Shown here piece by piece: positions 38,707 through 50,385 of a stretch of DNA of 64,000 nt. The position numbers were made by a program, and so were the translations under genes. Below the pieces are notes generated by a model, which did no database searches, had not been told where the DNA came from, and was given only the letters and a program-made list of their open reading frames with translations. Position 1 is the stretch's first letter, and each line of letters starts with the position of its first letter. This stretch comes from Voacanga thouarsii. Lineage: Eukaryota > Streptophyta > Magnoliopsida > Gentianales > Apocynaceae. The stretch lies in assembly GCA_026120185.1 (NCBI GenBank), contig JANUWF010001190.1:310001-374000 (forward strand). Direction: 5' to 3'.

Positions 38707-39078
38707 ATGAATATATTAATGGCAGCTCTATTAATTATGAATTTATGTGAATTATTAAGGAATTAGTAGAAACTCCACTAATTATGAATTTTTATGAATG
38801 TCCACCATTTAATAGAGACACCACTAATTAAGATTAGTGGAGATGATATATTCCACTAATTAAGAACTCTATAAATAGAGCTATTTTCTAAACTTGAAAT
38901 ACATTATCATTTTGTAAAAGAATTATGAGAAAAAAGAAAGAGAGAAGTTTTGAAGAAATTCTTGTGTAAAAAATAGTTAGAGTTTTCTTAGTGTGTAGTG
39001 TGAAAATTTTATTCTAACACTATCTTCTTAGTGTGTAGTATGTAGATTTTATTTTAACATTACCTAAATTTTATAACA
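38703..39078 (+). repeat. 5' LTR (376 bp)
   Basis: Starts TGTTATGAATATATT and ends TTTTATAACA. Contains CTCTATAAATAGAGC (TATA-like core between inverted repeats) near 38868 and a direct repeat of TTCTTAGTGTGTAGT in its last 100 bases. Confidence 0.88.
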
Positions 39079-39140
39079 CGTTATCAGCACGAATATCTGT
39101 CGTTATCAAAGTTAAAAGACAAGTACTCATTTATTGATCC

Positions 39141-39721
39141 ATATGACTAACCTTACTAAACTCGAATTTGCAGCTATTGATATTTCTGGAAAAAATTATA
39201 TGTCATGGGTTCTCGATACAGAAATGCATCTAAATGCTGAAAAAAAAAAGATTTGACCACCTGAAGATGGTCGTACTACCAAGTGCACGGTATAAATGAT
39301 TGCACCTAAAGTTGTAAGATTTTAAAATCGTGAATAAATATAGCTCCGCGATGTATAAAATTGCATCTCAGTTAAAATTATGCGGAGAAAAAATATATTG
39401 GAGAAGACGTTCTCCAATTTTCATACCTCGAATATTATCCTGCAGCAACAATATCAAGAAAAATGGTATATACAGATTTACTTACTACCCTCCTCATTAT
39501 AAAGAAAAATAATGAGTTATTATTGAGAAATCATGAAGCCAGACCAATTAGCTCAACAGCATTATCAGAAGTGAATGTTGTTGGTTCCAGCAGAAGCCAT
39601 CGTTATAGTCGTAGTTGTGGCAGTGGCCGTAGTTATGGTCATGGACACACTCGATATTTTTCTTAGTATAGAGCAATACTAGCCACCTGAAGTGGAATAG
39701 AAAATATAATAAGGGAAAATG
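39141..39721 (+). pseudogene. Copia gag remnant
   Basis: Starts MTNLTKLEFAAIDISGKNYM, the UBN2-type gag N-terminus also seen at 54524-55045. A deletion removes about 45 codons after LNAE, joining into an A-run and a stop. Later pieces, from KIASQLKLCGEK to NHEARPISSTALSEVN, lie in other frames. Similarity ends near AAGGGAAAA at 39721, before the zinc knuckle. Confidence 0.8.
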
Positions 39722-39922
39722 ATATTTTCATTAATAATAAGTATCACATCTTTAAGATGTTACATTCGGATGTCAATATATACTATATTAGTGATAACAG
39801 TTAAAAAAAAAATATCCATCTCCTCTTGATTATAAGTCTTGTGTTTACTTGCATTTCCTTCATTCATCTCACTGGTGTTTACGTGAACTTAAGGATGCAT
39901 ACTTGTAGTTGCTCTTTTTCAA

Positions 39923-41272
39923 TTAAGCTGACAAATTGAGGATGAATGTTTGTAGTTGTTCTTTTTCCATGTTTGCATTAGAGGAAGACAAACAGGTAAT
40001 AATTATGGATTTCAGTTCCTCTTCTTCGGCATCCTCCTCCTCTTCCTTCTCCCTTGGGCGAGCATTTAGACTAGCAGCAGAATTAGCCGTGAAGTTACTG
40101 CGCAATGAGTTTTGAGATTTTCTCATCCCCTTAAGTTTCTTATTATATTTGGCCTTGAAACATGCTTATCTCAATTTATGTGTTTAGTCCTTCAACCGCA
40201 TATCAGGACTTTCTTCCACCAACTTCTTCTCACGTTCCAGTATCTCAATGGTTTCTCTTAACTTCTTCTCAACCATATGTCCTCTTTCGTCTTTATCTCG
40301 CTCCTATAAATCGAAGTGATATCATCGGTGGAGATACATTCATTCCAGTCATTATTTACTTATAAATCTTTCATAGTTTCATACTTGCAAATTACAAGTG
40401 TATGTATGAGAGAACCTGGACATTCTTGATTAAGGTCTCCAAGCTCATCAATTTCCTGTGAGGCCATTGACGAATTCCCAACTCTCTACATCTGTTCTTG
40501 AGAGGGGTTAAGCTAATAATCAATTCTTTGACCGCGCTCTTGATTGGCAGGTAAAAATACTACGATGGTTTCTTTTGATAGTGTCTTGGAGCTATTGCCA
40601 TTCTCCTCTCTCTGCTTCCTAATCCTCTTCTTCTCCATAGGAATTTCGTTTGCAATAATATCTTGAATTTTGATATTATGCATTTCATGGGTCCTCACTC
40701 CAAATTTGTTGCTAAGATCACTCATTATTTCTCCTATAAAAGAAAAAATAATATCAGTAAAGGTAATACCATGCAAAATCCTGATAACCTGGAACCATAT
40801 TCTGGCTTTATTCAAAATCTATTAGGGAGTAGAAATGATCATGCACAAGCATATCCTCATTCAGATGAACAGCATCAAAAGTAGTCTCTTGAATGGGTAG
40901 ATCAAATTGAAAATCCAAAGCAGCATATTCATAACTACCACTGATTTACATCACAACAAACCAAACGAGAGTTTAATTTCATTATTTCATTATTAAGCAC
41001 ACTAAAAAAATGGGGAAGCCTTCAAAAGTATCTCATATGAAATTAGGCGGAAACGGTTGGCTTGGAAAGGAAAATATATCAAACTCTTCTGCGTTAAACC
41101 TGACATTAGGCGGAAGCGGTTGGCTTAGAAAGGAAAATATATCAAAATCTTCTGCGTTAGACCTGAAATTAGGCGGAAGCGGTTGGTTTGGAAAAGAAAA
41201 CACATCAAAATTTTCTGCGTTAGAAACCAAGTCAAAATTTGACCATGTCTCAAATGAATTACGAGTCTCCAT
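39923..41272 (-). pseudogene. RKD-type RWP-RK transcription factor pseudogene inside the copia element
   Basis: Exon-like blocks on the minus strand: about 41272-41034, 40940-40789, 40733-40416 and 40303-39923. Exon 3 carries TLSKETI, then YFYLPIKSAVKEL, then PLKNRCRELGIRQWPHRK and LMSLETLIKNVQ, the RWP-RK core of RKD proteins. Exon 4 has KKLRETIEILEREKKLVEES then ACFKAKYNKK and an acidic tail, as in RKDs. Splice sites remain (CCAG|GTTATC, TTTTATAG|GAGA, GTCCAG|GTTCTC, TTATAG|GAGC). Damage: a stop in exon 2 (DFE*SQNM), a 2 base deletion and a stop just before YFY, two stops in exon 4 (RLKD*THKLR*ACF). The first base of the RWPxRK motif codon is changed (QWPHRK). RKDs control egg cell and embryo programmes. 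The exon 1 to exon 2 junction could not be resolved. Confidence 0.85.
41042..41221 (-). repeat. Three tandem 60 bp repeats in RKD exon 1
   Basis: Three copies of about 60 bp with period-preserving differences. On the minus strand each codes for FD(I/V)FSFPxQPLPPNF followed by xNAEx, so the frame was kept while the repeat grew. The plus-strand frame across it has the same period but no known family. Confidence 0.9.
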
Positions 41273-41334
41273 ATATGCTTTGAGATTTTTTTTTTTTTAT
41301 ATTTACTAATGGCTGATGACTGAGATATATATCG

Positions 41335-41338
<4 letters not shown>

Positions 41339-41407
<69 letters not shown>
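41339..41407. repeat. (CA)n(TA)n compound microsatellite
   Basis: About 13 CA units followed by about 20 TA units, upstream of the RKD pseudogene start and still within the foreign segment of the copia element. Confidence 0.95.
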
Positions 41408-41408
<1 letters not shown>

Positions 41409-41599
41409 GAGGAAAAAGAACAGGTAGATGATAGGTGGAGGGACGGAGGAGAAGAAAAGACAAGGAGGAAGGGGAAAAGATGGTACCGGGAAGAGTGAAA
41501 AAGATAGATTTTTATAATAAATTTATTGGCATTTTCTACTTGTCATCATGTTCTTACATTTCTTTTTTTTTTCCCCCCTTATTCTCTTGTGAAATCATT

Positions 41600-43570
41600 G
41601 TTCACTAAATTAGGGAGAGAACAGAAACAGTATAGAAAAATCTTGATTGGATAATATCATTAAATTATCTTGATCCGCGTACAAGCACGTGTGAACTTGA
41701 AGTTCAAAAGATAATTCATTTGTAAAGTATTACAAATCAAATGCCAAACGCTTTTGTTGACTCCAGAAAAGTAACAAAATCGCATATTCCAACTGTAAAT
41801 ACTCCTATTCGAATTGAAGTTCCAACAAAACAAAAGATTATATCTATAACTGCTGAGCCAAAAGCATGCCAGAAGCATGGCCGACCTCTTGGTTCTAAAG
41901 ATAAAAACCCTCAAAAAGAGAGATGATGAAATGATGCAGATGATCACATTAGAAAAAGAATGATAAAGATCAAGAGAGAATTGATGAAAAAGAACCAGAA
42001 GTTGATGAAAGTAATACTGAAATTTCTATTAATTATACCACTTCCGGTAGAAGTTGAAATCGGATAGAAACAATAATTGATAATATGTTTGCATATAATA
42101 TATCTCTTGATGTTATACAAGATAATGATAATTCTAAACCAATATTAGTTGATGAATGTCAGCATAGAAAAGATTAGCTACAATGGAAAGATGCGATTCA
42201 ATCGGGGTTAAATGCACTGATACAACGTGAAGTCTTTGGACCTGTAGTCCGAACACCAGAAGGTGTAAAACCCGTTGGCTACAAATGGATATTTGTGCTA
42301 AAGTGCAATAAAAATAATGAAATCGTACGATATAAAGCACGGTTAGTAGCCCAATATTTTTTACAAAGATCAGGTATGGATTATGATGAAACTTATTCTC
42401 CTGTTGTTGATACTATTACACTCCGATATCTTGTCAGTTTGGCAGTACATGAAAAGATAGATATGCGCCTATTAGATGTTGTCACTACTTACTTGTATGG
42501 AAATTTAGAAAATTATGTTTACATGAAAATTCCTGAAGGATTTCGCATGCTTGAAGCATATGAACATTATCCTCGTGAAAATTACTCCATCAAATTGCAA
42601 AAATCATTATATGCCCTGAAGCAATCTGGGCGCATGTGGTTCAATCGTCTTAGTGAATATTTATTGAAAGCGGAATTTAAAAATAATCAGGTATGTCCAT
42701 GTGTTTTTATTAAGAAATTTGGTTCTAAATTTGTGATATATGTTGATGATATTAATCTTATTGGAACTCCTGAAGAGTTCCAAGAAACAATTGATTATTC
42801 GACATCAAGGATATTGGAAAAATTACATTTTGTCTTGGTGTACAAATTAAACATTTGGCAAGTTTCATCAATCAACATATACAGCAAAAGTTCTAGAAAG
42901 ATTTTACATGGACAAAACACATCTATTGAGTATTTCAATGATCGTCCGGTCATTAGATGTGAATAAAGATTCATTCCGACCTCAAGAAGATGATGAAGAA
43001 TTCCTTGGTCCTGAAGTACCATATCTCAGTGCAATTGGTGTATTGATGTATCTTACTAACAATACACGACCTGATATTGTCTTTACTGTCAATTTATTAG
43101 TAAGATTTAGTTATTCACTAACACGACGACATTGGAATGGAATTACACAACTTCTTCGATATCTCCAAGCAACTACTTATTTAAATCATGCTGAAAGTAT
43201 AGTCATTCATGAAGCAAGTAGAGAATGTGTATGGTTACGATCCATAATTCATGATATCCGAGAAAGTTGTGGATTATCATCTATCAGAGATATTCCAACT
43301 CCTCTTTATGAAGACAATGCAGCTTGCATAACTCAAATACGAGGAGGATATATTAAAGGAGATCGGACAAAACATATTTCACCAAAATTATTCTTTACTA
43401 ATGAATTCCAGAAGAAAGGTGAAATTGATGTGTTACAAATTTGGTCATGTGACAACCTCGCAGATATTTTCACAAAGACTTTACCGACTGCAATATTTGA
43501 GAAGTTGAGATATAAAATTGGTATGCGTCGATTTAAAGATTTAAAAGAATCATCTCATCAGGGGGAGTAA
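41600..43570 (+). pseudogene. Copia reverse transcriptase and RNase H remnant
   Basis: 41600-42290 is the integrase to RT linker in broken frames (HGRPLGSKDKN). 42295-42966 keeps RT motifs ARLVAQYF, LLDVVTTYLYGNLEN and the catalytic FVIYVDDINLIG. After that the frame shifts. 42908-43570 keeps ANNTRPDIVFTVN-like text (as LTNNTRPDIVF) and the RNase H C-terminus LYEDNAACITQ and NLADIFTKTLP. About 60 residues of RNase H, including the first catalytic Asp (YADAGY in the sister copy), are deleted between LRYLQATT and NHAE. Non-functional. Confidence 0.88.
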
Positions 43571-43694
43571 TAAACAGACATATAGAATAGTGTACTCTTT
43601 TTTCTTTACTAGATTTTTTTTTCACTGGATTTTTATCTAATAAGGTTTTAACGAGGCATATTCTTTATGTAATGGATGAACATCTAAGGGGAAG

Positions 43695-44074
43695 TGTTAT
43701 AAATATATTAGTGGAAGTTACACTAATTGTGGATTTATGTGAACTATTAGGGAATTAGTGGAAGCTCCACTAATTATTGATTTTTATGGATGTCCACTAT
43801 TTAATGGAGACACTATTAATTAAGATTAGTGGAGATGATGTATTCCACTAATTAAGAGCTCTATAAATAGAGCTATTTTAAAAGTTTGAAATACACCATC
43901 ATTTTATAAAATAATTATGAAAAAAATTGTGAGAGAAAAGAAAGAGAGAAGTTTTGAAGAAATTATTGTGTAAAGAAAAGTTAGAGTTTTCTTAGTGTGT
44001 AGTGTGTAAATTTTATTATAATACTACATTTTTAGTGTGTAGTGTGTAGATTTTATTATAACACTACTCAAATT

Positions 44075-44082
<8 letters not shown>
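43695..44082 (+). repeat. 3' LTR (388 bp)
   Basis: Preceded by the polypurine tract. Ends TTTTATAATA, where the expected terminal CA has become TA. The (AT)n microsatellite resumes directly after it. Confidence 0.85.
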
Positions 44083-44118
<36 letters not shown>

Positions 44119-45255
44119 GAGAAATTTACAGAACTGGTCAATTAATTTCTAAACATTTTCTTTTTTTCCCCCTCATTCTTTAACTGTTTGACTTCGTTAT
44201 TTTTAGTTCTAATAACCATTCATATAGTAAAATGATGCAAAATAAAATCACATGCCACCCATGTAGGTATGGTAGACTAGGTTACTTGAATGATAGCTAG
44301 ATTAAAAAAAAATAAAATTATTCAAGGACAAAATAAAAAAATGATTATGCCTACTGTCAAACCAAATAAATAATTAATTGGCCAATTTTGCAAATTACTC
44401 AAACATTGAAATAGCGAATTGAATAATGGACCCTCAATTTTGGTTGGTCAAGAATAGTTACAGGGCTAAATTCCAATCAACGTACCTTATTTATAGGCTT
44501 TTTATAAAGGAAATTAATAATAGTTGGACTAACAAAAAGGAATTAGTTTTTTTTTTTTAAATGAAAAGCAAGAATTGGATTATGAACTTTTTTTTTTTTT
44601 AATGGAATGGATTCTAAATTCCAAAATTTGGTAAAATATGTAATGTGCTAAAAAATAAAAATAACATTTCGAAAGTATATGTTCATTTTAGGAGGTAGTA
44701 AGTATAATATATATATAATAAATAACTTTTTTCCAAAAAAAAAATGGAAAAACTAGGGACAATAACTACCAGGGGTGGTAGGGGTAAAGTTAGTGAAAAA
44801 TAGGAGTAATAATTTTGCTCTTCATCATAGTCTTGTTGGGTTTTATTCATAAGGTCCTGGTAATAAATTATTTGAAATAAAAATGAAAAAAAAGAAAGGG
44901 CGTCCGGTAAATTAATCAAACAAGAAATGTCAAGTCTCCCTTCGAGCACTTTTACCATGAACTTGGTGGGTAAAACAAGAGGAAAGCTTGTGAATTGTCA
45001 TCAAAATTGTAAATTAAAAAAAAAGAAGTAGAAATCAGGAATTTTATTGGGCTTTGTGCACATGAAAAGGCCCCCATGGGCTGGGCTATTGTGTTTGTTA
45101 GATCAAAAAGTAAGGTCATGATGGACTTACTTATGATAAAAGGCCCTAAAATAGAGTGCCACTTTTCTCACCTTGTGATTATTTTCGACATTCCTTTTTC
45201 CAATGCAGCCTAAAGTTGTTAGTGAACAAATATAGCAGAGGATTAAATTTATTTA

Positions 45256-45569
45256 TTTCTGTCTCATTTTATCTGTTCATTTTAATCGATTTATAAATTT
45301 TAAAAAAATAATTTTTTTATTAATTAATTAATATTTTTTATTTTACCCCCAAAAAGTCTCTCTTAATAGTAATCAAATTCTAAAATTTTATATGTGATAA
45401 GTATATTTAATTTACTTCTATTTTTCACTACAAGTGTACAATACTTGTTGTATTGAAAAAAAATATTTGTAAAAAATAACAATTAATATCGTCTTGATTT
45501 ATTAATGGGACAGATAAATTATGACAAACATCTTAATTAAAATATATAGATAAAAGAGGACGAAGAGAG
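45256..45569. mobile_element. Old Stowaway-like MITE
   Basis: The left end TTTCTGTCTCATTTTATCTG and the right end, in reverse complement CTCTCTTCGTCCTCTTTTAT, are degraded Stowaway-type inverted repeats. TA flanks both ends (45254-45255 and 45570-45571). 314 bp, AT-rich, non-coding. Confidence 0.6.
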
Positions 45570-48500
45570 TATAAATTAATGAGTTTGTATTGGATGATTA
45601 ATTCATGGAACAATGTGACATGTGGTTGGAGAGCAGTGGACATGCATAATATGTACGTAAAAGGTACTTATTCTGAATTAAGGTACTTATAAAGGCACCC
45701 TGTATTATTCTCTTAGAATGTAATTATATGCCTTCTTTTTTTTGTTTCTTGGTTTAGATTTATTATCAATATTGAAGCCCGAGCAAAATCCTAGGGGATT
45801 AACTATTAACTAGCTAAAGAATATCCAATATTAAAAGGGAAATTGTGTATTATATTTCAGAATTGATATGAAAACTTTGGATTCTTTGATAATTATATTT
45901 ATTTATTTGTTTCAGTAAATTTGATAATAAATTCTTGTAATTATTTAAGATATACTTAAATCTTATTATAAAATTTTAATAAAATGAAAATTACATATCT
46001 CTTTGAATATGCTGACCTCTTATATATTATTTTTTAACTTTTTATTTAATTTAATTTATAATTAAATATAGTGTACAAATAATAATTATTTCAAATTTTA
46101 AATTTCAAATTAAAATATAATATAGTTTATCAATATAACTAATTATCTGTTGATTAAGTGAAATTTTTCTACATGCATGTGGATGCATATCACATATGCA
46201 TCGCCCACCCACAACTCTATTAGATATAGTGAAATAAAGGCCATTCAACTCTATGAATGCGGAAATTCTAGTATGAATTTGGTTCACGTGAACTATATCA
46301 TTGAATAATTATATTTTATGTAATAAAAATTATATGGTATAATTCACTTTTCGTATGAATATACTAGCCTCATATCTATTATTGTTATTTTTTATTTTAA
46401 ATTGTAATAAAATATAATATAAAAACAAATAATAATAATGCAATCTTTAAATTTAAAACTTTAGATGTTAAATATTTAAATATTATTGTTGAAACTTAAA
46501 TTTTATCAAATATAAAACTTTAAATTTATTAAAAATATTAAAAAAAAAAAAATTCTGAAGCCCCAAGCCCGATAAAAAGGACCGGTCACTATTGTGTTTA
46601 TATCTCTCTCATATGTTACTTGTCATCCATAAAATGTGCGTGCGAGCGGTCTACGTTTAGCTCTCATTAAGGAAGGTATCATTCATTCCTTAATTTTTAT
46701 TCCCTTTTCTTTCTTGTCCACAGCGGTACTTCTATTTTTTTTTTTTTATATCTTCTTAGTTAATCATTTTTTTTTAAAAAGAACAACTAAGATTAACAAG
46801 TGAAGTTTGATAACATAATCCTGAGTTGATATGGAGATTTCATAGTTGTTTTATAATTTAATTAATTATTTTTTTACAAATATGATTAAGTGCTTATTAA
46901 TTTCGACATTTAATAACAAATTCTTATTATGATTTGAGATAAATTTAAATCTTATTCTTAATCTCTTGTGAAATGAAGGTCAGTTATCTCTTTCAATAAG
47001 CAAACCTCTTATCTATAATTGTTATCTATTTCAACTTAATTCAAATTACAATAAAATATAATATAGAAATAAATATTAATTAATTTAGCATTTAGAGTTT
47101 AAGATTCATTCTTCTAATTTCAACCTTTAAATTTTACAAATTAAAATTTAGTATTGAAATTTTATCATTATCAAACAAATCTTTTAGAAAAAATAAAGAA
47201 AATTTGTAGACATTAAATATTTAAATTTTTAGTATTGAAATTTCAACATTATCCAATATGCCCTTAAGAAAAATTTTTAAAAATTAGATTTTAAATATCT
47301 AAACTTTACTATTGGAACTTCAATATTATAAAATAATGAAGAATAAAGAAAAAAAAATTACACACAATCAAAGGAATAAAACTTTCAGTTTTTTTTTAAC
47401 AAAAAATGCAATCAAAATATAAGTTCATAGAAGAGGATGAAGTACAAATTGAAAAATTAATGTAATAATATTTTAACTGTGTAAAATTACAAAAACATGG
47501 AACTTGATATTCTCAATAGCGTTCGTTATGATTTATCAAAAGAACGAATTCGATTAGTCATGAACTATAGAGCTGGCCTGGCCAATACTGATTGAATTTG
47601 TTTTGCACCCCAAGGTCCAAAAAAGGGATTTGTTTCCCATGCATTATAACGAGAATTCGACATCAGAAACTGACAATACCTCTCTTCCAAAATTTCTTAT
47701 GTGAGAAAAGTAAAATGAGTTCTTTTAAAATAGGATGTAAATAATACAAGATTATTAATTTTACAATATTATAGGCTACGATTTAAAGTTAATTTTAACA
47801 ATAATTCATAAGCAAGAAATTCAAAAGAACGATTACATTTGGATATTGTATGTCAATAATTTCGAAATTCATTTACTACTTGTTATATTTGAATATCTCT
47901 CTAATATTTTTTATTGTTATATATAAATTTGTAATTTAGAAGGTTTATAAATAATAAATATATTCTTACTTTAAAAAAAGATAAATAATAACTTAAATAA
48001 TGTCAATCACCGTATAAAATAGTACACTAAATATGAAGAACCCAAAACGAAATAAAAAATTTGTGTTGTTTCTTCATTATTAAAATAACAACATTAAATT
48101 TATATTAAAACTCCTTTCGCATTCCTTTCGTTCCTACAATATAATACATCCAACTAATTTCCCTTTTTCTATCAAACATGTTCTTAGTGTTAAAATTTCA
48201 ATATTATCAAACACGCTGTGGTAAGTATATATTTTTATGGTAAGTCTAACTACATGTTAACAAGTTACCTCCTCTTAGAAAAGAAAAAGAAAAATAATTA
48301 TAGTTGGTGCGGGGGGGGGGATTTAGTGAAAAATAGCAGTAACAATCCTATCCATCATCATTGTTTTGGTGAGTAAATTAATCATATGAGTAATGTCACT
48401 TCGAGCACTCTTACTATGAGTTTAGCAAGTCAAAAAAATCGAAAAAAATTTCACTTTCTTTGGAAAATTAAATAGAGTGTCCCTGAATTATTTTTACTAT

Positions 48501-49901
48501 GAGTTTAGTGAGTGTCCCTCTAAGCTCTCTTACAATAAATTATTAATAGAATTGCATAAATGTGGAATTTTAACGAGGTCAATGCTTCCAAAAAGGCCTC
48601 CATGGGTTGGCAATTTTGGGTTTGTTAGATTGAAAAGTGAGTTAGATTAATGACTCGTTTGATAAAATTTAAATATAAAAATTAAATATTAAATTTTAAA
48701 AATTGAGATGTGAAGACTGAAATTTGAAATTTGTAGTATGAATATGAAGTTTGAATTAATTATAATTAATTTTTACACTATATTTTGTTCCAATTTAAAT
48801 TAAATATAAAAAAATATTGATAATTAAATGAGAATGTAATATATTTAAATTTCAAACTTAAATAATTTTCAATCTACTAAAAATTTATAATAGAATTTCA
48901 ATAGGTTTAAATCAATTAATTGATAATAAAATTATAATATCAAAAGTATTTAATTAATTTAATACTTAATATGATCTGTTATCATATACACTTAATGAAA
49001 TGAGTACATAATTAATTAATTTTGTTCTTTTATTCTTTGGTTGTCTTACTTCTGATAAAAGGCTTTAGACTAAAATATTCTTTTTCTCCTTAACATGATT
49101 TTCGAGATTCTCCTTTTTGGTATATAACTTGACATGATTAGCGACCAAATATTATAAAAGATTAAAATTCTCAATTAATCAAGTTGCATTATCGAGATGA
49201 GATTAGAATGAAGACAATGTTTCTTCTATGACATCTTAGCCATCAAAGATTAAATTACAAGGAAACAATATAATTTTTTGTTTATAAGTTTTTAAGTATC
49301 AAAACAAGGACAAAGTCAAGATATTAAAGTTTCAAGAGCAAGTAATAGAGATGAATATGGAAAGGGACACTATTATAAATTTTTTAAAGAAAATTCTAAG
49401 GAAAAATGTAAATTTTATCTTGATCAATATTTAAGGTGATTTGATTGGCTCTTTATATTCAATGCAAATTTTGTTTATTTTTACAATATTTAAGGTGATT
49501 TGAGGTAATTGTTAAAGTGAATTTTTTATTGCCAGAAAAAGTAAAATGTTGTAGATAAATTATAATTATATAGATTATTCTAAACTTATGCATCTTAATA
49601 CAATTAAAACATTATAGTATGCCTAATTTTACAAGTCCTGGAGAGAAGACATTCCCATAAAATAAAGGAAAATATTTTTACTTTGTTGTGTAGTAAAATT
49701 TGTCATCAAAGCTAAGTAATTTTGTTTCCTCATTAAAAAAATGAATGTTATTGGGCTTGCTGTTTGTAAATAGGCCTCCATGGCATGGCCCATCGGGTAG
49801 ATTAAATTGGGCACTAACATGGTTTGGGTTCTGAAAATCCACCACATGATACAAACATAAATGTGGTTATATTTAATTTATTAAAAGTGCAACTATAAAC
49901 A

Positions 49902-49906
49902 AGTAC
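49902..49906. repeat. Target site duplication AGTAC (left copy)
   Basis: Identical to 55482-55486 on the other side of the copia element, with the LTR ends directly adjoining. Five bases is the normal copia duplication length. Confidence 0.93.
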
Positions 49907-50260
49907 TGTTTTAAAATTAGGGTAGTGTTAGAATAAAATCTTCACACTACACACTAATAAAACTCTAACTATTTTGCACAAGAATTTCTCTCTTTCTCTT
50001 CTCTCACAATTTTCTCTAATATTTCTTTCACTAATCTTTCTTTCACAAAATGATGGTGTATTACAAATTTAGAGAATAGCTCTATTTATAGAGCTCTAAT
50101 TAGTGGAATACATCATGGCATACATCATCTTCCACTAATCTCAATTAGTGGTGTCTCCACTAAATGGTGGACATCCATAAAAATCTTCTATAATAATTCA
50201 CATAAATCCATAATTAGTGGAGCCTCCACTAATTAATAAAGATTTCAATAATTCATAACA
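49907..50260 (-). repeat. 3' LTR (354 bp)
   Basis: Bounded by AGTAC outside and the polypurine tract inside. Contains AGCTCTATTTATAGAGCT, an inverted repeat around the TATA-like core, near 50081-50098. Confidence 0.95.
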
Positions 50261-50385
50261 CTCCCCCTTGGATGTCCATCCATTACATAAAGAATATGCC
50301 TCGTTAAAACCTTACTAGATAAAAACCCAGTGGGAAAAAAAATCTAGTGAAGGAAAAAGAGTACACTATTCTATATGTCTGTTTA

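Larger units (their letters stand above)
38703..44082 (+). mobile_element. Ty1-copia element carrying a foreign gene segment
   Basis: LTRs at 38703-39078 and 43695-44082 differ at roughly one base in ten, so the copy is old. Internal order: primer-binding region just after the 5' LTR (TTATCAGCACGA); gag remnant 39141-39721; a non-copia insert at about 39722-41590 holding an RKD pseudogene; the integrase/RT linker, RT and RNase H remnants 41600-43570; and a polypurine tract AAGGGGAAG ending at 43694. The insert takes the place of the gag C-terminus, protease and integrase, about 1.7 kb in the related copy at 49907-55481. It cannot move by itself. Confidence 0.85.
44083..49906. other. AT-rich intergenic region with diverged segmental repeats
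   Basis: Starts with the right half of the split (AT)n tract. No gene was found. A block at about 44741-45240 recurs, diverged, at about 48294-49130 and in part at about 49660-49870. Shared landmarks are AAGGCCTCCATGG-like and CACTTCGAGCACT-like strings. The second copy is interrupted at about 48660-49030 by AT-rich DNA that starts CGTTTGATAAAATTTAAA. A different block recurs at about 45868-46110 and 46820-47110, weakly near 46330-46500 (CTCTTATCTAT and ACAATAAAATATAATATA). A G-run lies at 48309-48319. Confidence 0.55.

Noticed and set aside
41010..41309. 99-codon plus-strand frame with three LGGSGWLGKEN-like repeats
   Set aside because: The repeat is real, but the minus strand carries the RKD exon with matching gene structure, so the plus-strand frame is taken as a shadow.
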